A stretch of 64,000 nt of DNA from contig NZ_CP027732.1 of NCBI RefSeq assembly GCF_003852235.1, positions 5,394,001-5,458,000 of the forward strand, given 5' to 3'. Positions 47,271 to 54,800 of this stretch are shown one piece after another. Numbering within the stretch: position 1 is the stretch's first letter; the number at the start of each line of letters is the position of its first letter. A model generated the notes under the pieces. It worked only from the letters and a program-made list of their open reading frames with translations, was not told where the DNA came from and ran no database searches. Source of the stretch: Pseudomonas sp. R4-35-07. Lineage in GTDB: Bacteria; Pseudomonadota; Gammaproteobacteria; Pseudomonadales; Pseudomonadaceae. Both the position numbers and the translations under genes were made by a program.

Positions 47271-48941
47271 TTACCAGCTCCTGAATTTGGCGGGCGGGTT
47301 GTACAAGCCACCGGACCACTCCACCAGGTCGGCCACGCTCTTGGCGGCCAGCAGTTCACGGGTGGCGTCGGTGCGGCGGATACCCAAGTCTTCGGGCAAG
47401 GCAATCAAGCCTTCGCGGCGCATGCGGGCGGTGTCCTTGGGGTTATGGCGCAGGCCGATGGCGGTCACCCCGGCGACGGCGGCGATCATCGCCTGGCGCT
47501 CCTCCAGGGAGCGGGCCTTGTAGAGGTAGGCGATGCCTTCTTCGGTGAGCAGATGGGTGACGTCGTCGCCGTAGATCATGATCGGCGCCAAGGGCATGCC
47601 GCTTTTGCGTGCCACTTCCACCGCGTCGAGGGTCTCGACGAAGGTGGGTTTGCCGCCTTCCTGGAAAGTCTCGACCATTTGCACCACGAGTTTTTTGCCG
47701 CGCTCGAGCAGTACGACCGGCGCATCGTCGTGGCGCATATCCAGCCAGGCCGGCGTGCCATGGCGGCGGCCGCGTGGGTCGTGGCCCATGTTCGGCGCGC
47801 CGCCAAAACCAGCGAGGCGGCCACGGGTCACGGTGCTGGAATGGCCATCGCCGTCGACTTGCAGGGTGGCGCCGATAAACAGGTCCACCGCATATTGGCC
47901 AGCCAATTGGCAGAACATGCGGTTGGAGCGCATCGAACCGTCGCGGCCGGTGAAGAACACATCCGGGCGGGCGGCGATGTAGTTTTCCATGCCCAGTTCG
48001 GTGCCGAAGCAATGCACGCTTTCAACCCAGCCGCTTTCGATGGCGGGGATCAGCGTGGGGTGCGGGTTGAGGGTCCAGTTGCGGCAGATCTTACCTTTGA
48101 GGCCGAGGGATTCGCCGTAGGTGGGCAGGATCAATTCAATGGCGGCGGTGTTGAAACCGATGCCATGGTTGAGCGACTGCACATTGTGTTTTTCGTAGAT
48201 GCCACGGATCGCCATCATCGCCATCAACACATGCACCGGCTTGATGTGGCGCGGGTCGCGAGTGAACAGCGGCTCGATGTAGAACGGCTTGTCGGCCACC
48301 ACCACAAAATCGACCCAGCTTGCCGGGATGTCGACGCGGGGCAAATCAGTAACGTCGTCCACCAACTGGTTGACCTGCACGATAACGATGCCATCGCTGA
48401 ACGCGGCCGGTTCGATCAGCGCCGGCGTGTCTTCGGTACTGGCGCCGGTGTAGATGTTGCCGGCGCGGTCGGCCATGAAACCGGCGGAGAGCACCACGTT
48501 GGGGATCAGGTCCACCACCAGCCGTGCGTAGAGTTCGATGTAGGTATGGATCGCGCCGATTTCCAACAGGCCGTCTTCGAGCAATTGGCTGATGCGCAGG
48601 GATTGGGTGCCGGCAAAGGAAAAGTCGAGCTTGCGCGCGATGCCCTTTTCAAACAGATCCAAGTGCTCGGAGCGCCCGACGCTGGGCATGATCATGTGCA
48701 AATCGTGGAGCTTGGCCGGGTCAGCCTTGGCGAGGGAGCGCGAGAGGAAATCCGCCTGTTTCTGGTTGTTGCCCTCCAGCACCACGCGGTCGCCGGGGAG
48801 GATCAATGCCTCAAGCGCCTCGACGATCCGGTCACTGGGCAACACTGCCCCGTCTGCAAACGGCTTAACCAGCCCGAGCCGCCGCTGCTTCTCGTCGCGC
48901 CGCCGCGTCCAGCGCGAGTCGGGGTTTATTGTGGTTGTCAT
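47271..48941 (-). CDS. mdcA: Malonate decarboxylase alpha subunit (acetyl-S-ACP:malonate ACP transferase)
   Basis: MdcA swaps the acetyl on the carrier protein for malonate, releasing acetate. The 556-aa protein opens WTRRRDEKQRRLGLV and has ILPGDRVVLEGNNQKQADFL and the GGAPNMGHDPRGRRHGTPAW segment typical of the family. It is the first gene of a compact nine-gene - strand operon (mdcABCDEGH-madLM). About 238 bases upstream (48942-49179) hold its promoter and two repeat-type elements. Confidence 0.95.
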   Translation of the reverse strand: MTTTINPDSRWTRRRDEKQRRLGLVKPFADGAVLPSDRIVEALEALILPGDRVVLEGNNQKQADFLSRSLAKADPAKLHDLHMIMPSVGRSEHLDLFEKGIARKLDFSFAGTQSLRISQLLEDGLLEIGAIHTYIELYARLVVDLIPNVVLSAGFMADRAGNIYTGASTEDTPALIEPAAFSDGIVIVQVNQLVDDVTDLPRVDIPASWVDFVVVADKPFYIEPLFTRDPRHIKPVHVLMAMMAIRGIYEKHNVQSLNHGIGFNTAAIELILPTYGESLGLKGKICRNWTLNPHPTLIPAIESGWVESVHCFGTELGMENYIAARPDVFFTGRDGSMRSNRMFCQLAGQYAVDLFIGATLQVDGDGHSSTVTRGRLAGFGGAPNMGHDPRGRRHGTPAWLDMRHDDAPVVLLERGKKLVVQMVETFQEGGKPTFVETLDAVEVARKSGMPLAPIMIYGDDVTHLLTEEGIAYLYKARSLEERQAMIAAVAGVTAIGLRHNPKDTARMRREGLIALPEDLGIRRTDATRELLAAKSVADLVEWSGGLYNPPAKFRSW

Positions 48942-49041
48942 GGTCGCTCCACGGGGTTTGCTGTCGTGGGCTGTACCTTAGGAGTGATTCAGGGGGGCAT
49001 CAATCAAGCTCAGCAGCAAACCGTTACGCCTGGAGTAATGG

Positions 49042-49057
49042 AGCATCAGCAAATGCT
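49042..49057 (-). promoter_or_regulatory. Candidate LysR-type operator upstream of mdcA
   Basis: AGCATCAGCAAATGCT is an inverted repeat (AGCAT-N6-ATGCT) 101 bases upstream of the mdcA start. Its size and place fit a LysR (MdcR) recognition site. It is assigned by symmetry alone. Confidence 0.35.
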
Positions 49058-49084
49058 GAACCAAGCCAAGTGAAGATCAAAAAG

Positions 49085-49178
49085 GTGGGAGGGGGCAAGC
49101 CCCCTCCCACATTTGCTCGCCGGTGTCTGTTAGATAGCGGTCCCAAAAAGGGAACGATCAGTCCCTTTTTAGGACCGT
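49085..49178. repeat. Short REP hairpin followed by an AAAAAGGGA palindrome
   Basis: GTGGGAGGGGG and CCCCCTCCCAC form a closed hairpin (49085-49110). After it, 49122-49156 is a 35-base sequence repeated with one mismatch at 50853-50887. Its right end joins a second palindrome, CGGTCC and AAAAAGGGA against TCCCTTTTT and GGACCG (49138-49178). The element lies between mdcA and the DUF6124 gene. Confidence 0.75.
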
Positions 49179-49179
49179 C

Positions 49180-49425
49180 TCAAGTTTCCAGCGAAGGGCT
49201 GACTTGCTCCAATGCTCTATCAACCAACAACTGCCCCAACTCAGCCATTTGCTGGATCCCGAGCATGATTGCGCGCTGGGAAGTGTCCAGGTCGAAGGCC
49301 AGATTGCAGGTGAGTGCATTGAGAGAGGACAGAGTTTCGCTGGCGTTGACCAGCAGGGTTTCGGTGTTTTGGTGAGGGGTTACGGTGAAGAGGCTTGCGG
49401 GTGGATTGGGTGTAAGTTTGACCAT
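49180..49425 (-). CDS. DUF6124-like small protein
   Basis: An 81-aa protein beginning MVKLTPNPP, with a mostly helical C-terminal half (AIMLGIQQMAELGQLLVDRA). It resembles a family of small Pseudomonas proteins of unknown function (annotated DUF6124) that often occur in several copies per genome. The ATG is at 49425 with GGAGC upstream. A long structured leader precedes it. No function can be given. Confidence 0.6.
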   Translation of the reverse strand: MVKLTPNPPASLFTVTPHQNTETLLVNASETLSSLNALTCNLAFDLDTSQRAIMLGIQQMAELGQLLVDRALEQVSPSLET

Positions 49426-49582
49426 GATTTACAGCTCCGATATGTGATGGAGACTGCCCTTTTCCGCTTGCACGCGAATAAGGTGGCAGCTGTGCGCAGG
49501 TGTGCAAGACCGGGCATATCGGACCCCGGCAGACCCCGAAGGATCTCCCGCGCACAGCCGCCATAACAAGTACAGCAGGCAT

Positions 49583-49612
49583 GAAAAACGCCCGCTGAAT
49601 GGCTATGGGCGT
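49583..49612 (-). terminator. Terminator-like hairpin in the leader of the DUF6124 gene
   Basis: On the - strand ACGCCC and GGGCGT pair across 13 bases and are followed by TTTTT, the shape of an intrinsic terminator. It stands 158 bases before the DUF6124 start codon, on the same strand, so it may be an attenuator or the end of a small RNA. Upstream on the - strand CGGAC-GTGCAA-GTCCG (about 49640) makes another hairpin. The rest of the 329-base gap (49426-49754) holds no convincing gene. Confidence 0.5.
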
Positions 49613-49754
49613 TGGTGCGCCGACATGTAACCGGACTTGCACGTCCGTGTCACCGTTTTTTGCGATGACGGGACGAAGACTAGGCGCGCGGGCCTCTCAT
49701 CACAAGTTCATGCGCGGCCCAAAATCTTGCAGGAAAAGTCCGAGAGCCAGCCCA

Positions 49755-50174
49755 TCACAACACCATCATCACCTTGACCTTCCCCAGGCCTTCCAGTGCA
49801 TAACTGTGGTACTCATACACTTCTCCCTGAATAACCAGCTGCAGGGCCCCCCCTTCATTATTGACTTGGACATCCGGCTCTTTTGTTTTGAGAAAAGGGG
49901 GTGCAGGCACTAATGCGCTGAGGATTTCCTGATCACTTCCCAAATCCTTATGCACGTAGTACCTGTAGGAAAACCCCACCGTCGCACCACCTTGGCTATC
50001 TCGCGCACCATAGATCGACATACCGTTGCCCAGGGAATGCTTCAACACCACTTCATCCAAGTCCGGTGTTCCGGGCGACAGGATCCAACTGCCGCCGATA
50101 TAGATCAGGCAGACCACAAGCAGGCAATTACGCAGAACAGGCATGAGGCGCTCAGTGGCCTTGCGAAATGGCAT
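49755..50174 (-). CDS. Small membrane-anchored protein, candidate immunity partner
   Basis: A 139-aa protein not recognised by family. It has one N-terminal hydrophobic helix (VLRNCLLVVCLIYIGGSW, about residues 13-30) and a soluble remainder rich in beta strand (GGATVGFSYRYYVHKDL). The ATG at 50174 has AAGAGG 9 bases before it and overlaps the toxin-like gene by 23 bases. A small gene overlapping a polymorphic-toxin domain gene on the same strand is the classic immunity-gene position, which is the only reason for that suggestion. Confidence 0.5.
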   Translation of the reverse strand: MPFRKATERLMPVLRNCLLVVCLIYIGGSWILSPGTPDLDEVVLKHSLGNGMSIYGARDSQGGATVGFSYRYYVHKDLGSDQEILSALVPAPPFLKTKEPDVQVNNEGGALQLVIQGEVYEYHSYALEGLGKVKVMMVL

Positions 50175-50535
50175 ATTCAATACCTCTTCTTATCCAATAT
50201 TGGTCCCGTGGGTCATCACCAAAAGGCTCACCGCCCCACCATGATCCAAAATCCGGACGGGTCGTTTTGGCGACGGTTTGAGCGACACCGGCGGCTCGCA
50301 GCAACACATTTTCGGGAATGCCCAGCACCGTGCCCGTAGCACCGTAATTGAAGTTACCAAAAGCTTCGTACTGACGCCCCCGCTTCTTGTAGTTCCATGG
50401 GCCGGCTGCACGAACCTGGGAATAAAACCACGAATAGGCGAATGCCGAACCGGGCTTGAGATGAATGCGCTTGCATTTGGATATCGCCATGTTTTCAAGC
50501 ATTGAAACACCAGGCGGCATTAATGGTACGGCCAT
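50152..50535 (-). CDS. Polymorphic toxin type 44-like domain protein, free-standing
   Basis: A 127-aa protein without signal peptide or delivery domain. The core runs FAYSWFYSQVRAAGPWNYKK, then GRQYEAFGNFNYGATGTVLG and VLLRAAGVAQTVAKT, and ends GDDPRDQYWIRRGIEYA. This pattern matches by eye the toxin-44 (Ntox44) domain, a predicted nuclease usually found at the C-terminus of large secreted toxins. Here only about 26 residues precede the domain, so it is either a cargo effector or a detached toxin tip. AAGGAC is the ribosome binding site. A candidate immunity gene overlaps its end. Confidence 0.65.
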   Translation of the reverse strand: MAVPLMPPGVSMLENMAISKCKRIHLKPGSAFAYSWFYSQVRAAGPWNYKKRGRQYEAFGNFNYGATGTVLGIPENVLLRAAGVAQTVAKTTRPDFGSWWGGEPFGDDPRDQYWIRRGIEYAISQGH

Positions 50536-50727
50536 TTGCAGGTCCTTGCTGGCAGTGAGGAGCGTAGAACTTAGCCACCCCGCTCAGGCCTGAAAACCCA
50601 ATAAATACAAATGCAGAACTCGCCGACAACAACCACATCTCATTCCTACAAGATGTTCAGGTTGTTGCTCGGAACTTGTCTCTCTAGCCTTTCTTCATCC
50701 AACCCCACCACGGGCGATCCTTCGTTT

Positions 50728-50845
50728 GAGGTCTGGAGACGAGCATGAACAATGTTGGAGAGGGCTTGCACCCGATAGCGGTGTGTCAGCTGACAGATTC
50801 ATTGGCTGATACACCGCTATCGGGAGCAAGCCCCCTCCCACATTT
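50728..50845. repeat. Degenerate REPIN with flank shared with the copy at 51312
   Basis: The left arm is worn (AATGTTGGAGAGGGCTTGCA) while the right arm is intact (GGGAGCAAGCCCCCTCCCAC). The preceding 19 bases, GAGGTCTGGAGACGAGCAT, recur before the REPIN on the other side of higA. The remaining DNA from 50536 to 50727 shows no gene and is relatively AT-rich. Confidence 0.75.
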
Positions 50846-50852
50846 GTCCAGT

Positions 50853-50887
50853 GGTGTCTATTAGATAGCGGTCCCAAAAAGGGAACG
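50853..50887. repeat. 35-base repeat, second copy of 49122-49156
   Basis: GGTGTCTATTAGATAGCGG followed by TCCCAAAAAGGGAACG differs from the first copy at one base. In both places it follows a REP right arm ending CCCCCTCCCACATTTG. Here it runs straight into the higB remnant. Confidence 0.8.
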
Positions 50888-50889
50888 CT

Positions 50890-51012
50890 AAATCCCGTTT
50901 GAAAGGCGATCTGATCGACTACTGGTCCGTCAGCATAAGTGGTAACTGGCGCATCATTTTTCGGATGTTCGACGACCAGGTCGAACTGGTGGATTATCTT
51001 GACTACCACTGA
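50890..51012 (+). pseudogene. higB: 5'-truncated higB toxin remnant
   Basis: An open stretch ending in TGA at 51010-51012 encodes KGDLIDYWSVSISGNWRIIF, then RMFDDQVELVDYLDYH, which is the C-terminal end of RelE-superfamily HigB toxins (about 92 aa when complete). The reading frame has no start codon and meets a stop at 50866 inside the repeat, so roughly the first 50-55 residues are missing. The intact higA antitoxin gene follows 14 bases later in the normal order. It should not make active toxin. Confidence 0.85.
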
Positions 51013-51026
51013 GTAGAGGTACCGAT

Positions 51027-51314
51027 ATGGGTATGCACAACCCACCTCACCCAGGTGAAATATTGCTTGAAGATGTGATTCCGGCCCTGGGCATTACCAT
51101 CACCGAAATAGCACGGCGGCTTGGCTTCGCCCGCGAAACCTTTTCAAGGATCCTGCATGGTCATGCGCCTGTCAGCCCCGACCTTGCCGTGAGGTTGGAG
51201 CGCGCTGGCGTAAGCAGCGCTCGGCTATGGCTGTCGATGCAAAGCGCCTACGACTTGTGGCAGGCCGAGCATCGTGAGCAGCCAGTGATCGAGCGGTTTG
51301 CGCGGATTGACTGA
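51027..51314 (+). CDS. higA: HigA-type antitoxin, XRE family (orphan)
   Basis: A 95-aa HigA protein: MGMHNPPHPGEILLEDVIPA, then the helix-turn-helix ITEIARRLGFARETFSRILH and the family C-terminal end VSSARLWLSMQSAYDLWQAE. The ATG at 51027 has AGAGG upstream. Its toxin partner upstream is truncated, so it may survive as a stand-alone repressor or neutralise HigB proteins from elsewhere. REPINs flank it on both sides. Confidence 0.92.
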   Translation: MGMHNPPHPGEILLEDVIPALGITITEIARRLGFARETFSRILHGHAPVSPDLAVRLERAGVSSARLWLSMQSAYDLWQAEHREQPVIERFARID

Positions 51315-51427
51315 GGTCTGCAGACGAGCACAATCAGTGTGGGAGGGGGCTTGCTCCCGATAGCGGTGGTTCAGTGACAGTTGCTGAGACTGGCACACCG
51401 CCATCGGGGGCAAGCCCCCTCCCACAT
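51312..51427. repeat. REPIN downstream of higA with shared flank
   Basis: The arms GTGTGGGAGGGGGCTTGCTC and GGGGGCAAGCCCCCTCCCAC enclose inner sequence. It is preceded by GAGGTCTGCAGACGAGCAC, which is one mismatch from the flank of the copy at 50728 over 18 bases. It lies between higA and convergent chpC. Confidence 0.82.
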
Positions 51428-51443
51428 TGGATCTGCGTAGGGC

Positions 51444-51899
51444 TCAGGCCAGTCCGGACTCGGCCAGCAACGCTTCCAGCCCCATCAAGTCCGGCACCTT
51501 CGCCACATGTTCGCCCACCTGTACCGCCGCCAGCTCCAGCGGGCACAGCGGGACGTCCACGTAGCTCAGTTCACTGTCGAGCTTGTACGAGCGCGGGATT
51601 CCCTGGATTACCAGCGCAATGAACTTCAAGGTCGGCCGTCCACCCAGTGCATTCAACACGACGATGCGTGAACGCTCGCCGGTCATGCTGGCTTCGCCGC
51701 ACACGGCTTCGAAGCTGATCAAGGGGATTTGCCGATCGCGCCAGGTCACCTGGCGCAGGTACCACGGCGGTGCATCGCTGGCCGGTTCGCCGCGCTGGAA
51801 GTCGATCAGTTCGGCTACCGCAACGTTGGGCACTATCAGGTGACGGTCAGCCAACGGTAGCAACAGCCCGGTGAGTTGGCTTGCGCGATGGTCAAGCAT
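51444..51899 (-). CDS. chpC: CheW-like adaptor ChpC
   Basis: A 151-aa CheW-domain protein with the typical opening LLLPLADRHLIVPNVAVAEL and YLRQVTWRDRQIPLISFEAV. By order it corresponds to ChpC, the second CheW-type adaptor of the P. aeruginosa Chp system, thought to link extra receptors to ChpA. It overlaps the end of chpA by 8 bases. The chpB (methylesterase) gene that normally lies between chpA and chpC is absent. Confidence 0.85.
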   Translation of the reverse strand: MLDHRASQLTGLLLPLADRHLIVPNVAVAELIDFQRGEPASDAPPWYLRQVTWRDRQIPLISFEAVCGEASMTGERSRIVVLNALGGRPTLKFIALVIQGIPRSYKLDSELSYVDVPLCPLELAAVQVGEHVAKVPDLMGLEALLAESGLA

Positions 51900-54800
51900 G
51901 GGACTTGCTCCAATACGCGATGCTTTCCAGCAGCACCGACTCCTGGTACGGCTTGCCGAGGTAGTCGTTGACGCCGATGGCCATGGCGCGGTCGCGGTGT
52001 TTCTGGCCGGTGCGCGAGGTGATCATGATGATCGGCAGGCGCATCAGGCGTGGATCGTTGCGCACCTGGATCGCCACTTCAAAGCCGTCCATGCGCGGCA
52101 TTTCGATGTCGAGCAGCATCAGGTCCGGGGTGTGTTCCTCGAGCACGGCGAGGGCGTCGAGGCCGTCCTTGGCGGTCAGCACGTTCATGCCATTGCGCTC
52201 CAGCAGGCGGCTGGTGACTTTGCGCACGGTGACCGAGTCGTCCACCACCAGCACCAGCAGCGGGCGCTTTTTCAGCGGGTCGTTGAGGATCAGCGGCGCA
52301 TCCACCGACTGCGCCGGCAACGCCGGTTGTCGTGCGCGGATATGCGCCAGCAGGTCGATGATCAACACCACACGGCCATCGCCCAGGATCGTCGCCCCGG
52401 ACAAGCCCTGAACACCCGCAAACTGCGGTCCCAGGCCCTTGACCACAATCTCGCGGGTCCCGGCCATGGCATCCACATGCACCGCCACGTGCCGTTCATT
52501 GCACTGCACCAGCAACACCGGCACCGGCTGGTACTGGCCGAGCAGTTTGGGGCGGCTGACGGTGTGCAGCAGGTCGCCGAGGTAAAACAGTTCGTAGACT
52601 TGGCCGGCATAGGCATAGCGCGGCGGATCTTGCTGGTAGTGCCCCGCTAGTTCATGGGGCGGCACGCGCACCAGGCCGTCGATGGTATTGAGCGGGATCG
52701 CATACTGATCGTCCGCGCACTGCACCATCAGCGCACGGTTGACCGACACGGTAAACGGCAGGCGAATCCGGAAATGCACACCCACGCCGGGGATCGAGTC
52801 GATCACCATCGAACCGCCGAGCTGGCGCACTTCTTCGTGCACCACGTCCATGCCCACACCGCGTCCGGAAATCTGGGTGATTTTTTCTGCAGTGGAAAAC
52901 CCCGGTTGCAGGATGAACTGCAGCACGTCGCGGTCGCTGATCTCTTGATTGGGGTCGAGCAGGCCGCGCTTGATCGCCTTGCGGCGCACGGCTTCGAGGG
53001 GCACCCCGGCGCCGTCGTCGCGCATGTCGAAGACGATGTCGCCGCCTTCGTGGGTCAGGTCCAGGGTGATGCGCCCCTTCTCCGGCTTGCCCGCCTGAAG
53101 GCGCACTTCGCGGGACTCCAGGCCATGGTCGACGGCGTTGCGCAGCATGTGTTCCAGCGGCGCCGCCATGCGCTCCAGGACGTTGCGGTCCATTTCGCCC
53201 TCGGCATTGCCGACCACGAATTCGACGTCCTTGCCCAGTTCACCCGCCACTTGGCGCACGATGCGCTTGAGGCGCGGCAGCATACGCTCGAACGGCACCA
53301 TGCGCGTGCGCATCAGGCCTTCCTGCAGCTGGGTGTTGATACGCGCCTGTTGCTGCAGCAGGTCATGGGCGTCTTGATTGCGGCGCTCAAGGGTTTCTTT
53401 GAGGTCGAGTAAATCGGAGGCCGATTCGGACAACGCGCGGGACAATTGCTGCAATTGCGAATGGCGATCCATTTCCAGCGGGTCGAATTCTTCGTAGCCC
53501 AGGCGCTCGGCCTCGGCCTGCTGGCGACTGAAAAGCCGGCTCTGGGTTTCGGTGTCGAGGCGGCGCAGTTGGTCGCGCATGCGCTCGATGGTGGTTTCCA
53601 CTTCCGTGAGCGCAGTGCGTGCGTCGTTGACTTGTTGCTCGATACGGCCGCGGAAGATCGATGTTTCGCCGGCCAGGTTGACCAGGTCGTCGAGCAGTTC
53701 GGCAGATATCTTCACCATGTCGGCGGCCGGGTCGACCGCCGCTTCCGCCTTACCCACCGGTAATGCCACCGGCACTACCGGCTCATCGCTGGGGTGCACC
53801 AGGCTTTTGATGCGCTCGATCAGCTTGTCCACCGAGCCCACCGGCAAGCCGTCCGCCACCGCATCGATCATCTGCGCCAGCCGGTCGTGGCAACCTTGCA
53901 GCAGCGCGAACAGCTCGGGCGACGGCGCGAGCAGCCCTGCGGACAGCCCCTCGTAGAGAAACTCCAACTCGTGGGCCAGGTCGCCAATCGGGCCGATCTC
54001 GACCATGCGCGCGCCACCCTTGAGGGTGTGCAGGTCTCGCAGCAGGGTTTCCACTTCCTGGCGGTTGCCGGGTTCGGCCTGCCAGCGCAGCAACGCACTG
54101 CCGGAGCTGTCGAGAATATCGGCAGCTTCCTCGAGGAAAATATCCAGCAGCTCGGGGTCGGCACCCGAGGCTTCCGGTGACGCAACCGGGGCCGCCGAAA
54201 GGCTGCTGTGGCGCAGTTCGCGCAACCTCGCGACCAGCTCGGCGCTGTCGCTCAGGGGCTGGTGCTGATGCAGTTCCTCCAACTGCAAGGCCAGGCGTTC
54301 GTGGCTGGCCATCAGCAGCTGGGACAGCTCGGTGGAATAGCTGTAGCGGCGGTCTACCAGCCCCTCGTAGACACATTCCAGCTCCTGGGCCAGGTCGCCC
54401 ACTGGGCCGATTTCGGCCATGCGTGCGCCACCCTTGAGGGTGTGCAGGTCCCGCTGCAACGAGGACAACGGCGCCAGGCCATCGGGCTCCAGCAACCAGC
54501 GTTTGAGCGATTGCCCGGCGCTGTCGAGGATATCCACCGCCTCTTCAAGGAAGATGTCGACGATCTCATCGTCCATCGCCGTGTGCCGGCTCAGCTCCTC
54601 GGTCGCAGCACCCAGCTCGGCGACACTCAGGCCACGGCTGCCGTCACGTTTGATCAGGCCGGTGGCAGAGGGATCGAGGGCGTCATCCAGCAACGCGCGC
54701 AGGGCCTGTACCCGTATCGGCGCCGGGCTGATTTCCTGCCCGGCCGCCAGTTGGTCGAGCATATTGATCAGCGCTTCATGGGCCTGCTCGGCCTCTTGGA

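Noticed and set aside
46776..49073. 765-codon + strand open frame across mdcB and mdcA
   Set aside because: It crosses two well-supported genes on the other strand and looks like a GC shadow.
49241..49642. 133-codon - strand frame through the DUF6124 leader and gene
   Set aside because: It overlaps the DUF6124 gene in another frame and runs through the terminator-like hairpin; I treat the leader as RNA structure. It recurs in neither sense nor motif with a known protein, so a weak doubt remains.
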